Below are positions 44,537 through 54,480 of a stretch of 64,000 nucleotides of DNA, in pieces. This stretch comes from Thiosocius teredinicola (GTDB lineage Bacteria > Pseudomonadota > Gammaproteobacteria > Chromatiales > Chromatiaceae). The notes beneath the pieces were generated by a model. That model was not told the DNA's origin and made no database searches. It worked only from the letters and a program-made list of their open reading frames with translations. Within the stretch, counting starts at the first letter, position 1. The number at the start of each line of letters is the position of its first letter. The position numbers were made by a program, and so were the translations under genes. The DNA lies in assembly GCF_002009425.1 (NCBI RefSeq), contig NZ_CP019936.1, positions 2,405,297 to 2,469,296 on the forward strand. Reading direction: 5' to 3'.

Positions 44537-45910
44537 ATGTCCACGTTGAGCGATGCTACAGCCGATGAACACACACAGCCGCGTCCCGTTTCGCTGTGGG
44601 AGGCGTTCGGCTATTGGCTGAAACTCGGCTTTGTCAGCTTCGGTGGTCCTGCCGGCCAAATCTCGATGATGCACACCGAACTGGTCGAGCGTCGACGCTG
44701 GATCAGCGAGCACCGCTTCCTGCATGCCTTGAACTACACCATGGTGCTGCCGGGGCCCGAGGCACAGCAACTCGCCACCTACATCGGCTGGCTGATGCAC
44801 GGCACGCTGGGCGGGATCATGGCAGGTGTGTTGTTTGTGTTGCCGTCTCTGGCCATCCTGATCGCCCTTACCTGGGTCTACCTGGCCTTCGGCGACGTCC
44901 CCGCGGTTGCCGGCGTGCTGTACGGCATCAAACCGGCAGTCACTGCGATTGTCGTGTTCGCCGCCTACCGTATCGGCTCGCGCGCTTTACGCAATGGCGT
45001 GCTGTGGGGCCTGGCCGCGGCCGCTTTCGTAGCGATCTTCGCGTTGCATGTGCCCTTCCCTTACATCGTGGTGGCAGCGGGCATCATCGGTTATTTTGGT
45101 GGCCGCATCGCACCCAACAAGTTCAAGGCCGGTGGCGGTCACGGTGCATCGGACAAGACGTTCGGACCGGCATTGATCGACGACGACACCCCGGCGCCGA
45201 GCTGGGCGCGTTTTAACTGGCGTTCGACCATCGGCCATGTCTCGGTTGGTCTTGCGATTTGGATCCTGTTGGAGGGCTTCCTATACCTGCGTTTCGGTTG
45301 GCACGGCCCGCTGACGCAGATGGGGTGGTTCTTCACCAAGGCGGCACTGGTTACCTTCGGTGGCGCCTATGCGGTGTTGCCGTATGTCTATCAAGGTGGC
45401 GTAGATCAACACGGCTGGCTGACGGGTACGCAGATGATCGATGGCCTCGCTTTGGGCGAGACAACACCCGGCCCGCTGATCATGGTGGTTGCCTTTGTCG
45501 GTTTCGTCGGCGGCTGGACGAAGGAAATCCTCGGCCCGGACAGCCTGGTGTTGGCCGGCGTTGCGGGCGCGACGGTCGCGACGATCTTCACGTTCCTGCC
45601 GTCGTTCCTGTTCATCCTGGTCGGCGGCCCGGCTGTCGAGGCGACCCGCGACGACGTGAAGTTCACGGCACCGCTGACCGGCATCACAGCTGCCGTGGTC
45701 GGCGTCATTCTGAATCTCGCAGTGTTCTTCGCCTGGCATGTGCTGTGGCCGGATGCGACGGAATCGGCCCCGTTTACAGGGCGCTTCGAATGGTTCTCGC
45801 TGCTGATAACGGTCGCAGCTTTTGTCGCGCTGTGGCGTTACAAGGTTGGCATCATCCCGGTCATCGCGGCCTGTGCGGTGGCAGGGTTGATCTATTCGTT
45901 CGTTTTTTAG
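44537..45910 (+). CDS. chrA: Chromate efflux transporter ChrA
   Basis: 457 aa with two homologous CHR halves, about 10-12 membrane segments in all. The first half carries F-V-S-F-G-G-P-A-G-Q-I-S-M-M-H and L-P-G-P-E-A-Q-Q-L-A; the second carries V-T-F-G-G-A-Y-A-V-L-P-Y and G-E-T-T-P-G-P-L-I-M-V-V-A-F-V-G-F. It exports chromate across the inner membrane using the proton-motive force. Long-chain type, complete. A GAGAGG ribosome site precedes the ATG. Confidence 0.94.
   Translation: MSTLSDATADEHTQPRPVSLWEAFGYWLKLGFVSFGGPAGQISMMHTELVERRRWISEHRFLHALNYTMVLPGPEAQQLATYIGWLMHGTLGGIMAGVLFVLPSLAILIALTWVYLAFGDVPAVAGVLYGIKPAVTAIVVFAAYRIGSRALRNGVLWGLAAAAFVAIFALHVPFPYIVVAAGIIGYFGGRIAPNKFKAGGGHGASDKTFGPALIDDDTPAPSWARFNWRSTIGHVSVGLAIWILLEGFLYLRFGWHGPLTQMGWFFTKAALVTFGGAYAVLPYVYQGGVDQHGWLTGTQMIDGLALGETTPGPLIMVVAFVGFVGGWTKEILGPDSLVLAGVAGATVATIFTFLPSFLFILVGGPAVEATRDDVKFTAPLTGITAAVVGVILNLAVFFAWHVLWPDATESAPFTGRFEWFSLLITVAAFVALWRYKVGIIPVIAACAVAGLIYSFVF
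45053..45060 (-). promoter_or_regulatory. KOPS-type FtsK-orienting motif
   Basis: Plus strand CCCTTCCC within chrA; the minus-strand reading GGGAAGGG points to dif. Confidence 0.5.
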
Positions 45911-46064
45911 TTTGAAGTCCATGCGTAAGGCGCTTATCCGTTAGCACTCGGAGATTGGCTGGGACTCTCGGTAATTCGCCTTGGTTCAATCACCCTATGC
46001 AGCGGCTTCAGCGGTGAGGCTGGCGAAAGCGCCGGGTAATCACTCCCACAAACGCACGGCAGGT

Positions 46065-47936
46065 TCAGTTCGCGTACAACGGCGGCAGCGCCGAATCGCC
46101 CGATCTACGCGTACCCTTTTCTGCCTGATCCCTCAGCAGCGAAGCGAGCACCTGCCATGCCGCGGGTCCGTCCCAACGCGCGGCCTCACCCGCGTACAGG
46201 TTGCGATTGAGTTCCTCCAACACCGGCTTGGCTGGCGGCGGCAGACGTTGCGCCAGAGTTTCCAGACCTTGCGGCGGGTCGTCCGACCAAACGGCCGCTG
46301 CCCATGTCAGCAGCGCCTGGCGCGTGGCCTTGGCATCGTTGGCCTGGCACGCTTTCTCGACTTGCTTGAGCAGCCCCGCGCTGCTCGACATCGCCGAAGG
46401 CTTGGCCGTCGCGGCCTGTGAAAGGCTGCCGCCAGCACCGGCATTGTCGCGACGCGAACGCCACCACAGGAACATGCTGACCGCCCATGCCACAGCGAAC
46501 AGTAAGGCTATCCATGGCCAATAGCCCGAGCGCCAGTCGGCTGACTGCGACGCCGTAGCATTGTTGCCGTCACCGCTGGGCACCGTATCCGTGTCATTAG
46601 CAACGGCAGGTGCGGTAGTTGGTGCTGCAGCTGCCTGCGGACTAACCGATCCGGCTTGCGCCTCATCGATTGTCTGGGTTTCGCCGGCTGCGCCGGGCAG
46701 AACATCGATATCGCGCCCGGGGAGCTGTGCAACCCGCAGCGTGTTGTTGTTCACGTCCCACCATTTCAGCTCAACCGGCGGCAACGAGAGCTTGCCCGAC
46801 TTTGACGGCACCAATGCGGACTTCACGATCTTTTGCGCAATCAAGGTATCGCCGTCGGCACGCGTTTCGGTCTGCGGTTTGTCCGGATACACCGTTACCC
46901 CCTGCCCTGCCTGCGGCGAAAGATCGGGCAGCTGGGCTGCGGTTACACCTTGCGCGGTGATGGCAATGCTGCGGGTAACCGGCTCACCCACACGAAACTC
47001 GGGCGGATTCGGCGACCAGGCCTCATTCAAGGTCACCGACTCTGCCGGTAACCAGGGTGTCGGCGTACCGGCCGGTTGCGGCAGAACATTGAGCGTCTGC
47101 ATCTCGCCGCGCAAACGGATCGGTCGCGTTTGTTCGAAGGCGCTGCCCATGTCGGAGAACGGACTCTTGCCAAAAAACTGGTCGAACTGCGCAAACGGAT
47201 CACGCCCACCGAATACGCGATCGCGCACACTGTTACCTTGTTGATTGGGCAAGGGTACGCGCGCGCTGAGCACCGGCGGCGCGATCTCCAGGGTGCCGCT
47301 GCGCTGCGGGAAGATCGCGTAACGGCGTTCGATAACCCGGTAGTTCTGGCCGTTGCGATAGGTTTCGTAGCGGCGCTCATCGCCAAGGCGTTCGACGATC
47401 GCGTCGGCGACCTGTGGGTCGGTCAGGTTCGCCCTGCGCAGGGGCGTCTTCAACAGCAGCCTCACACTGTAAACCACCTTGCCCTGCACATACGGTTCGT
47501 GGGGCGTCGATTCAACCTCCAACATCACCGGCTTGGAGGGATCGTTGCTCTGCGTCGTCTGGCCGGCGGGTAACACCTTGAGCTCAACCGGTTCGCTGGA
47601 CAGCGTGCCGACATTGATCGACGGAATCGTCAGCTCCCCGGTACGCTTGGGCACGAGCGCAATCTGCCACTCGCGCCAACTGCGTGCATTGCCATTGCTG
47701 AATTCGAACCGTGAACTCTGACCGCGGTTCACGATCTCGAAATCCTGCTGCAAGGGCGACAGGTCCGGGTTGCCCGAACTCTGGCGGTCGGTTCGCAACA
47801 TCAACTGCACGACCTCGCCCTCGCCCATCTGATTGCGATCGAGGCGAGCCTCCAGCCCGGCAGCCGATGCACCCTGAGCCGCCAACATCAGCAGGGCGCA
47901 GACCAGCAGCGTTCGAAAACCTTGGCTTAACGGCAT
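46065..47936 (-). CDS. batD: BatD-like oxygen tolerance protein
   Basis: 623 aa. Signal peptide (T-L-L-V-C-A-L-L-M-L-A-A-Q-G-A-S-A), then a long beta-rich periplasmic region opening with A-R-L-D-R-N-Q-M-G-E-G-E-V-V-Q-L, as in BatD. A membrane helix near residue 470 (Y-W-P-W-I-A-L-L-F-A-V-A-W-A-V) precedes a cytoplasmic helical tail. Last gene of the moxR/bat operon. It probably forms a complex with the BatA/BatB VWA proteins. Named from Bacteroides aerotolerance genes; the function in Proteobacteria is unproven. Confidence 0.88.
   Translation of the reverse strand: MPLSQGFRTLLVCALLMLAAQGASAAGLEARLDRNQMGEGEVVQLMLRTDRQSSGNPDLSPLQQDFEIVNRGQSSRFEFSNGNARSWREWQIALVPKRTGELTIPSINVGTLSSEPVELKVLPAGQTTQSNDPSKPVMLEVESTPHEPYVQGKVVYSVRLLLKTPLRRANLTDPQVADAIVERLGDERRYETYRNGQNYRVIERRYAIFPQRSGTLEIAPPVLSARVPLPNQQGNSVRDRVFGGRDPFAQFDQFFGKSPFSDMGSAFEQTRPIRLRGEMQTLNVLPQPAGTPTPWLPAESVTLNEAWSPNPPEFRVGEPVTRSIAITAQGVTAAQLPDLSPQAGQGVTVYPDKPQTETRADGDTLIAQKIVKSALVPSKSGKLSLPPVELKWWDVNNNTLRVAQLPGRDIDVLPGAAGETQTIDEAQAGSVSPQAAAAPTTAPAVANDTDTVPSGDGNNATASQSADWRSGYWPWIALLFAVAWAVSMFLWWRSRRDNAGAGGSLSQAATAKPSAMSSSAGLLKQVEKACQANDAKATRQALLTWAAAVWSDDPPQGLETLAQRLPPPAKPVLEELNRNLYAGEAARWDGPAAWQVLASLLRDQAEKGTRRSGDSALPPLYAN
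46900..46907 (-). promoter_or_regulatory. KOPS-type FtsK-orienting motif
   Basis: Plus strand CCCTGCCC within batD; minus-strand GGGCAGGG points to dif. Confidence 0.5.
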
Positions 47937-47942
47937 GGTTGG

Positions 47943-50051
47943 TTATCCTCCTGTCGGCAATCGGCCGTGACGACGCAGGTGCTGCAGCAGAAACCGCTGT
48001 CTTAGCAGTCCCGCCGGATCGTCCTCGACCCGGCGCAGCATCTGCTCCATCGCCTGTTGGTGTTCGGGGTTGATGGCCTGGCTCGATCCATGGGCGGGCG
48101 TTCGCTGCACGGCATTGCGCGTGTTCAGCAGGTCGTCGATATCGGGTTGCTGCTGTCGTGTATCCAAGTTCGGTTGGCCCGCGCTTGACGGGCGAACCGA
48201 CGCTTGTGGCGCGTTGTTGTTCGACTCGTTTTGCGGCGCCATCTGCGACGGGTTGGACGGTGCTGCGCCTGCTTGTCGCCGCTCGGTCGAAGCCGTATCA
48301 CCGGCGCCTGGCTTGTTCGCCTTGTTGGAATCGTTGGCCTGCTGTTGCGATGGTGCTTCTGGTTTGTCGCCTTGGTCACCCTTCTCGTCCGCAGTGCCCT
48401 GCTCCTCGGTCTTGTCGGCGCCGTCGGCTTGCGTGTTCTGCTGCTGATCGTCCTTCGACTGTCCCGCGGAACTCGATTGTTCAGACTCGGCCTGTGGTGA
48501 TGCCGACGACGGGTCGCCCTCTGAACTGTCCCCGGAGCCGTTCGAGGACTGGTCCGAAGCGTTCTGCGATTTTTCTCCGTCCTGCCGGTCTTGACCATTC
48601 TGTGACGGTGATGCCGCATCGCCGTCTTGTTGATTGTCGGCGTTGCCCGGTTGCTGACGCTGTTCCTGCTGCGACCTTTGCTGTTCCAGCAGGCGTTTCA
48701 CGAGGTCGCGATTATGCCGGGCATCTTCATTCGACGGTTCGGCTTGCAGCGCCCGCTCGTAGGCAGCTACCGCATCTTCGAGGCGTCCCAGGCGTGCCAG
48801 CGTGTTCCCCTGGTTGTAGGCGACCTCGCCGCCCTGCCCGCTTTGCAGGGCATCCAGTGCTTTCTCGTAGTTGCCGGCTTCGTATTGCGCAGCCGCACGC
48901 CAGTCCGGCCGTTCAAACAGCTCGGCCGCTTCTGCCGCCTTACCAGCCTTGAACGCTTCGATCGCTTGTTGATCGGGTGATGCCCAAAGTTCGCTCCAGC
49001 TCAGCGCCGTGGCATCGCGTGACGGTAACACAACAAACAACAGCAAGAGCGGGCTCAGCCAGCCCCGCCGAAACGCCAGGGCGGCCAACGGCAACACGAG
49101 CAGCAACAACCAAGGCCCTTCTTCCTGCCATTGCCCTGCCTGGTTTTCGCTTTGGCCGGCGTCGACCAGCGCGCGCTGACGGGAATCGTTGGGTAGCAAG
49201 GCATCGATATCGCTGTCGCCGGCGGTGGCGGTGACGTAGGTGCCGCCTCCTGCCTTCGCCAGCGACGTCAGGCCTGCTTGGTCGAGTCCGGCAAGCCGTA
49301 TCGCGCCGGAGGCATCTTTGGCAAAGCCGCCATTGCCCATCGGGATCGGTGCCCCTTTTTGCGTGCCCACGCCGAGAACCGAGACACGATAGCCGCGCTC
49401 GTTCATCTGCCCGGCTGCTTTGATCGCGGCATCTTTTGATTCGAGCTCGTCGGTAACCAGGATGATATCGCCGTCGGGCGCGTCCGCTTGTGCCAGCAGG
49501 TCGCCCGCGGCATGCAATGCGAGATCGGTACGTTTCGAACCGCCGATGGGCAACAGGTTGGTGTCCAGGCTGGGCACCTGGGCCGCGATTGTCGCGACGT
49601 CGGTGGTCAACGGCGAAACAATGAAAGGCTCGGCGCCGTAGGCGATCAACGCGCTCTGCCCCTCTTTAGCCTTGCGCAACAGATCCAGGATCTCGAATCG
49701 CGCCCTTGCCAGGCGTGACGGCCGAACGTCGGCAGCGTTCATCGACACCGAGATATCCAGCACCACGACCCGGTATTGCTGCGCCTGGTATACCGGGCTG
49801 GGAAGCTGCTGCCACACGGGTCCGGCGAGGGCCAGCACCGCCAGCAACCAGGCGAAGGCGAGCAACACCAGCGGCCACCGACGCCTGCCGCCTTGTCCAT
49901 CGACCAACAGGTGCGACAACAGGTGCGGGTCGACCACACGCCGCCACACCTCGCTATCGCCTTGCCGGCGCAACATCCACCACAACAGCACCGCCAACGG
50001 GATCAACAACCCTAACCAGGCCGGGCGCAGGAAATGAAACTCAGTGAACAT
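47943..50051 (-). CDS. Fused BatB/BatC: VWA-domain and TPR protein
   Basis: 702 aa. Two N-terminal membrane segments (8-24, 55-75), then a von Willebrand A domain with the MIDAS motif D-I-S-V-S-M near residue 100 and T-D-E-L later. Another membrane pair near 310-345 is followed by tetratricopeptide repeats (A-Y-N-Q-G-N-T-L-A-R-L-G-R-L-E-D-A-V-A-A-Y-like, 410-460). The final 230 residues are low-complexity, rich in Gln, Ser, Asp and Asn. BatB and BatC are separate genes in Bacteroides and are fused here, as in many Proteobacteria. It overlaps the batA gene by 11 bases. Confidence 0.9.
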   Translation of the reverse strand: MFTEFHFLRPAWLGLLIPLAVLLWWMLRRQGDSEVWRRVVDPHLLSHLLVDGQGGRRRWPLVLLAFAWLLAVLALAGPVWQQLPSPVYQAQQYRVVVLDISVSMNAADVRPSRLARARFEILDLLRKAKEGQSALIAYGAEPFIVSPLTTDVATIAAQVPSLDTNLLPIGGSKRTDLALHAAGDLLAQADAPDGDIILVTDELESKDAAIKAAGQMNERGYRVSVLGVGTQKGAPIPMGNGGFAKDASGAIRLAGLDQAGLTSLAKAGGGTYVTATAGDSDIDALLPNDSRQRALVDAGQSENQAGQWQEEGPWLLLLVLPLAALAFRRGWLSPLLLLFVVLPSRDATALSWSELWASPDQQAIEAFKAGKAAEAAELFERPDWRAAAQYEAGNYEKALDALQSGQGGEVAYNQGNTLARLGRLEDAVAAYERALQAEPSNEDARHNRDLVKRLLEQQRSQQEQRQQPGNADNQQDGDAASPSQNGQDRQDGEKSQNASDQSSNGSGDSSEGDPSSASPQAESEQSSSAGQSKDDQQQNTQADGADKTEEQGTADEKGDQGDKPEAPSQQQANDSNKANKPGAGDTASTERRQAGAAPSNPSQMAPQNESNNNAPQASVRPSSAGQPNLDTRQQQPDIDDLLNTRNAVQRTPAHGSSQAINPEHQQAMEQMLRRVEDDPAGLLRQRFLLQHLRRHGRLPTGG
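48832..48839 (-). promoter_or_regulatory. KOPS-type FtsK-orienting motif
   Basis: Plus strand CCCTGCCC in the TPR part of the fused batB/batC gene; minus-strand orientation toward dif. Confidence 0.5.
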
Positions 50052-51060
50052 CGTTCACCACCCCAGCGGCACGCGTTGCGCGCACTCGTCGCGGCAGGCT
50101 GCTTACCGCCATACCCAAGGACAAAAACAGGGCTGCGCCGGCCGGCCACATGAACAGCGCGGTCATCGGTCTGAACGTGCGTTTATCGCGCACGCTCGGC
50201 TCAAGCCGATCGAGCTCGGCGTAAACCTGCTCAAGCTGCGCTGCGTCGGTCGCCTCGAAGAAGCGTCCGCCGGTGGTCTGCGCAATCGCACGCAAGGTTG
50301 CCGGGTCGAGGTCCGAGCCACGTTGCAGCAGCATGCCGAACACCGAACGAACACCGACCTGTCCGCCACCGATACCAATGGTGTAGACGCGCACACCGGC
50401 CTGTGCCGCGAGTTGCGCAGCGGCCATCGGCGGGATGCTGCCTGCGGTGTTGGTGCCGTCGGTCAACAGAATGAGTACGCGGTTGTCCTGCGGTTGTTTT
50501 CGCAGTCGCTTGACGGCAAGCGCGATGGCATCGCCGATCGCCGTATCGCGCCCGGCCAAACCGATCACCGCCTCGTTGAGCATGGTGCGCACCGTTTCGC
50601 GATCGTGGGTCAACGGCGTTTGCACGTAGGCGCGGGTACCGAACAAGATCAGGCCGAGACGGTCGCCGGCACGGCTTTCGATGAACCGACCTGCCACGGC
50701 TTTGACGACATCCAGTCGGGTTACGGTACGCCCGCGCAGTCGGTAGTCCTCCTGCTCCATCGAACCGGATACGTCGACCGCCAGAACCAGGTCGCGCCCT
50801 ACCATCGGCAGCTCGACCGGGTCACCCAGCCATTGCGGACGACAGGCCGCCAGCACCAGCAACAGCCAAGCCACCCACCCCAGCCAAAGATGCCAGCGCC
50901 TGCTGCGGCTGACGCCACCTCCCTCTGCAGCAGCCAGTTCGCGATAAAAGGGCAATCGAAGCGTCGTGCCGATCTGCGGGCTCGCCGGTTTGACCAAGCG
51001 CCTGACCAACCAGGGCAACGGCAAGGCCAACAGCAACCAGGGCCACGCCAAGGTGATCAT
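50041..51060 (-). CDS. batA: BatA-like VWA-domain membrane protein
   Basis: 339 aa. Membrane segments at 5-20 and about 60-77, then a VWA domain with a complete MIDAS (D-V-S-G-S-M near residue 94; T-P-L-T-H; L-L-T-D-G-T-N-T) and a C-terminal membrane helix. It binds a divalent metal and partner proteins on the periplasmic or cytoplasmic face. Coupled to both neighbours: its start overlaps the DUF4381 stop and its end overlaps batB/C. Confidence 0.9.
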   Translation of the reverse strand: MITLAWPWLLLALPLPWLVRRLVKPASPQIGTTLRLPFYRELAAAEGGGVSRSRRWHLWLGWVAWLLLVLAACRPQWLGDPVELPMVGRDLVLAVDVSGSMEQEDYRLRGRTVTRLDVVKAVAGRFIESRAGDRLGLILFGTRAYVQTPLTHDRETVRTMLNEAVIGLAGRDTAIGDAIALAVKRLRKQPQDNRVLILLTDGTNTAGSIPPMAAAQLAAQAGVRVYTIGIGGGQVGVRSVFGMLLQRGSDLDPATLRAIAQTTGGRFFEATDAAQLEQVYAELDRLEPSVRDKRTFRPMTALFMWPAGAALFLSLGMAVSSLPRRVRATRAAGVVNDVH

Positions 51061-51560
51061 GCGGCCACCTCCCGGTTGCGACGGATCCAGTCGTCGACCA
51101 GGGCAGCCAGTTGCTCGACGTCGATCGATGCGGCCGGTTTGTAAGGCGCATCGATGAGCTGGCGCCCTACGCCCTGGGTGAATTGCGCATTGCCTGCATG
51201 GCGGTCGAGAAAATCCATCCAGGCATTGCCGGTCAATGCGGCGACGTCGCGACGCGGAAAAGCAGTCACTGCATAACGTCGCAACAGCTTCGATAGCTCC
51301 CTGACGTATTCGACGGCATCGCCGTGCCGAACGAAACGCCGGCGCAATACCTTGAGTTCATGGCGTGCCTGATGTGCTGCGGCCAGCCGGCGGCGACGGC
51401 GTGTGTACCAATAGGCCAACACCGCGAAGGCGATCAGCACCGCGGCAGCCAACACCCACCACCCCGGCGCGGGCGGCCACCAACTCGGCGGCTCCGGTAG
51501 ATGATAACCACGTAACCCGGCCAGCGGGTCTGGCGCGCCGAGCGCTGACGCCGGATTCAC
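51057..51560 (-). CDS. DUF4381 membrane protein of the bat operon
   Basis: 167 aa from the GTG at 51560, which overlaps the DUF58 stop as GTGA; the longer frame upstream is a shadow of the DUF58 gene. Pattern D-P-L-A-G-L-R-G-Y-H-L-P-E-P-P-S-W-W-P-P-A-P-G-W near the start, one membrane helix (residues about 35-52), then a basic cytoplasmic helical domain. This is the DUF4381 family, found almost only between DUF58 and BatA genes. Function unknown. Confidence 0.88.
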   Translation of the reverse strand: MNPASALGAPDPLAGLRGYHLPEPPSWWPPAPGWWVLAAAVLIAFAVLAYWYTRRRRRLAAAHQARHELKVLRRRFVRHGDAVEYVRELSKLLRRYAVTAFPRRDVAALTGNAWMDFLDRHAGNAQFTQGVGRQLIDAPYKPAASIDVEQLAALVDDWIRRNREVAA

Positions 51561-52507
51561 CGAATGCCTCCAGGTACTCTGCGTGGCTGCAACCCACGAT
51601 GCAGCGCGGCACCGACCGGCCAATCGGTACGCAGGTCGATCAGATGGGCACGATGGTGCTGGCTCAAGGTCTGCAACGTGGTGACGCGATCGGCATAGTG
51701 CTGCCGCCAACTCGCTTGCACACGCTGCGCGGCGGTATCCAATACGCCGCGCTGGTTGCCGTCGCTTACCGGATACAGTCCCGCAGGCGGTATCTCGACA
51801 TCGATCGCATCGAAGATATGCACCATGACGACCTCGCTGCCGCGGGCGAGACGCGCCAGCCAGGCGCCGTCATCGGCATGGATGCCCGCAAAATCGCTGA
51901 GCAGAAACACCAGACTGCCGGGACGTACCAGGTGTGTCAGGTGGTCGGCGGCAGACGACACCGATGAATGGCCACCGTCTTCGCCGGGGATCGGCGCCTC
52001 GGACAGTGCCTTGAGCAATGGCAGCAGGCCGCGCGTGCGCGCCACCGGCCGCCGTTCGAAATGGCGGGTTTCGTCAAATACGAGTCCACCGACCCGATCG
52101 CCCTTGTCGGCAGCGGCCCACGCCAAGAGTGCAGCCGCTTGCGCGGCGATCACCGATTTGAACGCGACCCGGGTACCGAAACGCATGCTCTCACCGACGT
52201 CGACCAGCAACCACACCGGTCGCTCGCGTTCTTCGCGAAACACTTTGACATGCGGCTGACCGGATCGCGCCGTCACCCGCCAGTCCATGTTTCTCGGATC
52301 ATCGCCGGGTTGGTAAACCCTCGATTCGTCGAACTCCACACCGCGACCGCGAAAACGCGAGAGGTGACCGCCGCTGCGCGTCGCCAGCACCTTGCCGCGC
52401 GGCGCGATGTCGAGCCGCCGCGCCTCCTGGCGCAGCCCGATCAGCGTTTGCAGATCGACTTCGACGCCGTTGCCGGAGTTAGCGTTTTGCACAGAGTCAG
52501 GGTTCAT
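51557..52507 (-). CDS. DUF58 protein of the moxR/bat operon
   Basis: 316 aa, soluble. The DUF58 hallmark E-S-R-V-Y-Q-P-G-D-D-P-R-N-M-D-W-R-V-T-A-R near residue 60 is followed by a VWA-like domain with D-V-G-E-S-M-R-F-G near 108. These proteins are thought to be partners or clients of MoxR ATPases. It lies 27 bases downstream of moxR. Confidence 0.9.
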   Translation of the reverse strand: MNPDSVQNANSGNGVEVDLQTLIGLRQEARRLDIAPRGKVLATRSGGHLSRFRGRGVEFDESRVYQPGDDPRNMDWRVTARSGQPHVKVFREERERPVWLLVDVGESMRFGTRVAFKSVIAAQAAALLAWAAADKGDRVGGLVFDETRHFERRPVARTRGLLPLLKALSEAPIPGEDGGHSSVSSAADHLTHLVRPGSLVFLLSDFAGIHADDGAWLARLARGSEVVMVHIFDAIDVEIPPAGLYPVSDGNQRGVLDTAAQRVQASWRQHYADRVTTLQTLSQHHRAHLIDLRTDWPVGAALHRGLQPRRVPGGIR

Positions 52508-52534
52508 CCGGGTAATGTGGGGCGCAAGTGCCGC

Positions 52535-53521
52535 TCAGGGAACGGCCACGAGCGAGAGCAGTTCCTCGACGAAGGCTTGTGCGGTCCGACCTTCGGCCTC
52601 GGCCTGGTAGGACAGCAGCACGCGATGCCGCATCACGTCGAGCGCGACTGCCTGGATATCTTCCGGCGACACATAATCCTGTCCCTTGAGCCATGCGCGT
52701 GCACGCGCGCAACGATCCAATGCCAGTGTGGCCCGCGGGCTGGCACCGAAGCGCAGCCAATCAGCCAGGGCACCGCCATAGGCGGAGGGATTGCGACTGG
52801 TCGTGACCAGCTGCACCAGGTAGTCCTCGACGTCCGGCGACATAAACAGGTCGAGAACCTCGCGCCGCGCGGCAAACACCGCAGCCTGCGTCAACGTCTG
52901 CTGCGTGGCCGCCGATTCGGATGTTTTCGCCTCTTCGCGATTGAGGCGCAGTATCGACTTCTCGGTTTCCGGATCCGGATAACCCACCTCGACGTGCATC
53001 AGAAAGCGGTCGAGTTGTGCCTCGGGTAGCGGATAGGTGCCTTCCTGCTCGATCGGGTTCTGCGTCGCCATGACCATGAACAGCGGCGGCAGACTGTAGG
53101 TTTCGCGTCCCACCGTTACCTGGCGTTCACCCATCGCCTCGAGCAGTGCGGACTGTACTTTGGCGGGCGCGCGGTTCACCTCGTCGGCAAGCAGCAGGTT
53201 GTGAAATATCGGCCCCTTGTCGAAGCGGAAGCTGCCATCCTGCGGGCGGTAGATCTCGGTACCGGTAAGGTCGGCCGGCAGCAGGTCCGGCGTGAACTGA
53301 ATGCGGTGGAAGTCGCCTTCCAGCCCGGTTGCCAATGCCTTGACCGCCTTGGTCTTGGCCAGACCCGGTGCACCTTCAACCAACAGGTGGCCATCTGCGA
53401 GCAGTGCGATCAGCAGTCGCTCCACCAGTTCCGATTGGCCAAGTATCTGCGCTTCGACATGGCGTCGCAGCGCGCTGAACTGCTCGTGTGCTGCGCTTGC
53501 CGGCAACCTCTCGTTCGACAT
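52535..53521 (-). CDS. MoxR-family AAA+ ATPase
   Basis: 328 aa from the ATG at 53521, chosen because GGAGG lies 8 bases upstream; a second in-frame ATG 12 codons earlier has a weaker site. Walker A G-A-P-G-L-A-K-T near residue 48, Walker B L-L-A-D-E-V-N-R-A-P, sensor 1 A-T-Q-N-P-I-E-Q-E-G, and the C-terminal lid domain with S-P-R-A-T-L-A-L. MoxR ATPases act as chaperones for VWA-domain proteins, and four such genes follow. First gene of the operon. Confidence 0.93.
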   Translation of the reverse strand: MSNERLPASAAHEQFSALRRHVEAQILGQSELVERLLIALLADGHLLVEGAPGLAKTKAVKALATGLEGDFHRIQFTPDLLPADLTGTEIYRPQDGSFRFDKGPIFHNLLLADEVNRAPAKVQSALLEAMGERQVTVGRETYSLPPLFMVMATQNPIEQEGTYPLPEAQLDRFLMHVEVGYPDPETEKSILRLNREEAKTSESAATQQTLTQAAVFAARREVLDLFMSPDVEDYLVQLVTTSRNPSAYGGALADWLRFGASPRATLALDRCARARAWLKGQDYVSPEDIQAVALDVMRHRVLLSYQAEAEGRTAQAFVEELLSLVAVP

Positions 53522-53885
53522 ATTGCCTGCCTCCAGCGGGCTTGATGAATTCTGCATGCTTCACCTTTGTCTCTTTGTGTCGCTTTGGTCCACAAAACAA
53601 AGGGAATGTTCCCAAAGTGATTGATTACGGATCAGCGGTATATTCCAATGCCGTGGCAAGCCGCCGCCGGTATGCGCCTTTCTCATCGACACAGGGCTCG
53701 GGTGCCAATTGCCGGGCACGCCGGACAAGGCGTTCACCCACCCGCGGCGGGAACGCGCGCTGCAGATCAGAAACTCCCAAGGAACATTGCACGCTGCACT
53801 CTTGTCGATGATCCCATCCGCGGAACCAGGAGCAGGACACCATGAAATGCGCATCAACCAATCATTCTGACGCGGAGTATCTGCC
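53522..53885. other. Divergent intergenic region before the moxR operon
   Basis: About 360 bases between moxR and the coiled-coil protein gene. I see no gene; it should contain the promoters for both directions. Confidence 0.4.
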
Positions 53886-54341
53886 ATGAGCGACGCCAAA
53901 CAGGCGACGGGCAAGCCGCCGAGCCGGCTGCCGTGGCGAGCGCTGATCGTCGCGGTCGTGGTTATCAGTGGCGCTATTCTGACATACCTTGTGCTCGAAG
54001 CCCGCGACGAAAGACCGAACTACTATTCGCCGGCCCGTACCGCGCTGGTTACTGCCAAAGAACGCTTGGAGATCGCGTTCAGCGAAGAGGCCAACCTGCT
54101 GAGCTACCTTGAGGAGACGCACCGCGATCTCGAGAGCGCGATCGACGCGCTCGACCAGGCCCGTAGCGATCCCAGCATGCGCGCCGAGATCGATTCCGTC
54201 AGGCGCCGTCTCAGTGCGCTCGGCGACACCGATCGCCTGCAGCGCACGACGCCCGAAGAACTCAAGCAGACCTACCACGAGATCAATGCAGAGATCGAGG
54301 CGCTTATCGAACGGCTCGAGAATCGCGACGCTCCGCAGTAA
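53886..54341 (+). CDS. Single-pass membrane protein with coiled coil
   Basis: 151 aa. One membrane helix at residues 18-38 (A-L-I-V-A-V-V-V-I-S-G-A-I-L-T-Y-L-V), then an almost wholly helical, charged region (45-150) with heptad-like Leu spacing, a likely coiled coil. No family recognised. It starts divergently from moxR and converges with the rhomboid gene. Function unknown. Confidence 0.7.
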   Translation: MSDAKQATGKPPSRLPWRALIVAVVVISGAILTYLVLEARDERPNYYSPARTALVTAKERLEIAFSEEANLLSYLEETHRDLESAIDALDQARSDPSMRAEIDSVRRRLSALGDTDRLQRTTPEELKQTYHEINAEIEALIERLENRDAPQ

Positions 54342-54480
54342 TGACGGCGCCGCAGAGGAGAGTTGGGCGCGCTAGGCTGCGATGCCTTACGCAAGCTCAC
54401 CGGACAGGACCCGAAGCACCGAAGCTGTCGCCAAAGGACATTATCGACAGCCCAGTCAGGTTGCAGCCACGAGTCAGCGT

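Noticed and set aside
50044-51144. 366-aa plus-strand frame opposite batA
   Set aside because: Antisense shadow; the minus-strand batA has full MIDAS motifs and overlaps both neighbours as expected in the operon.
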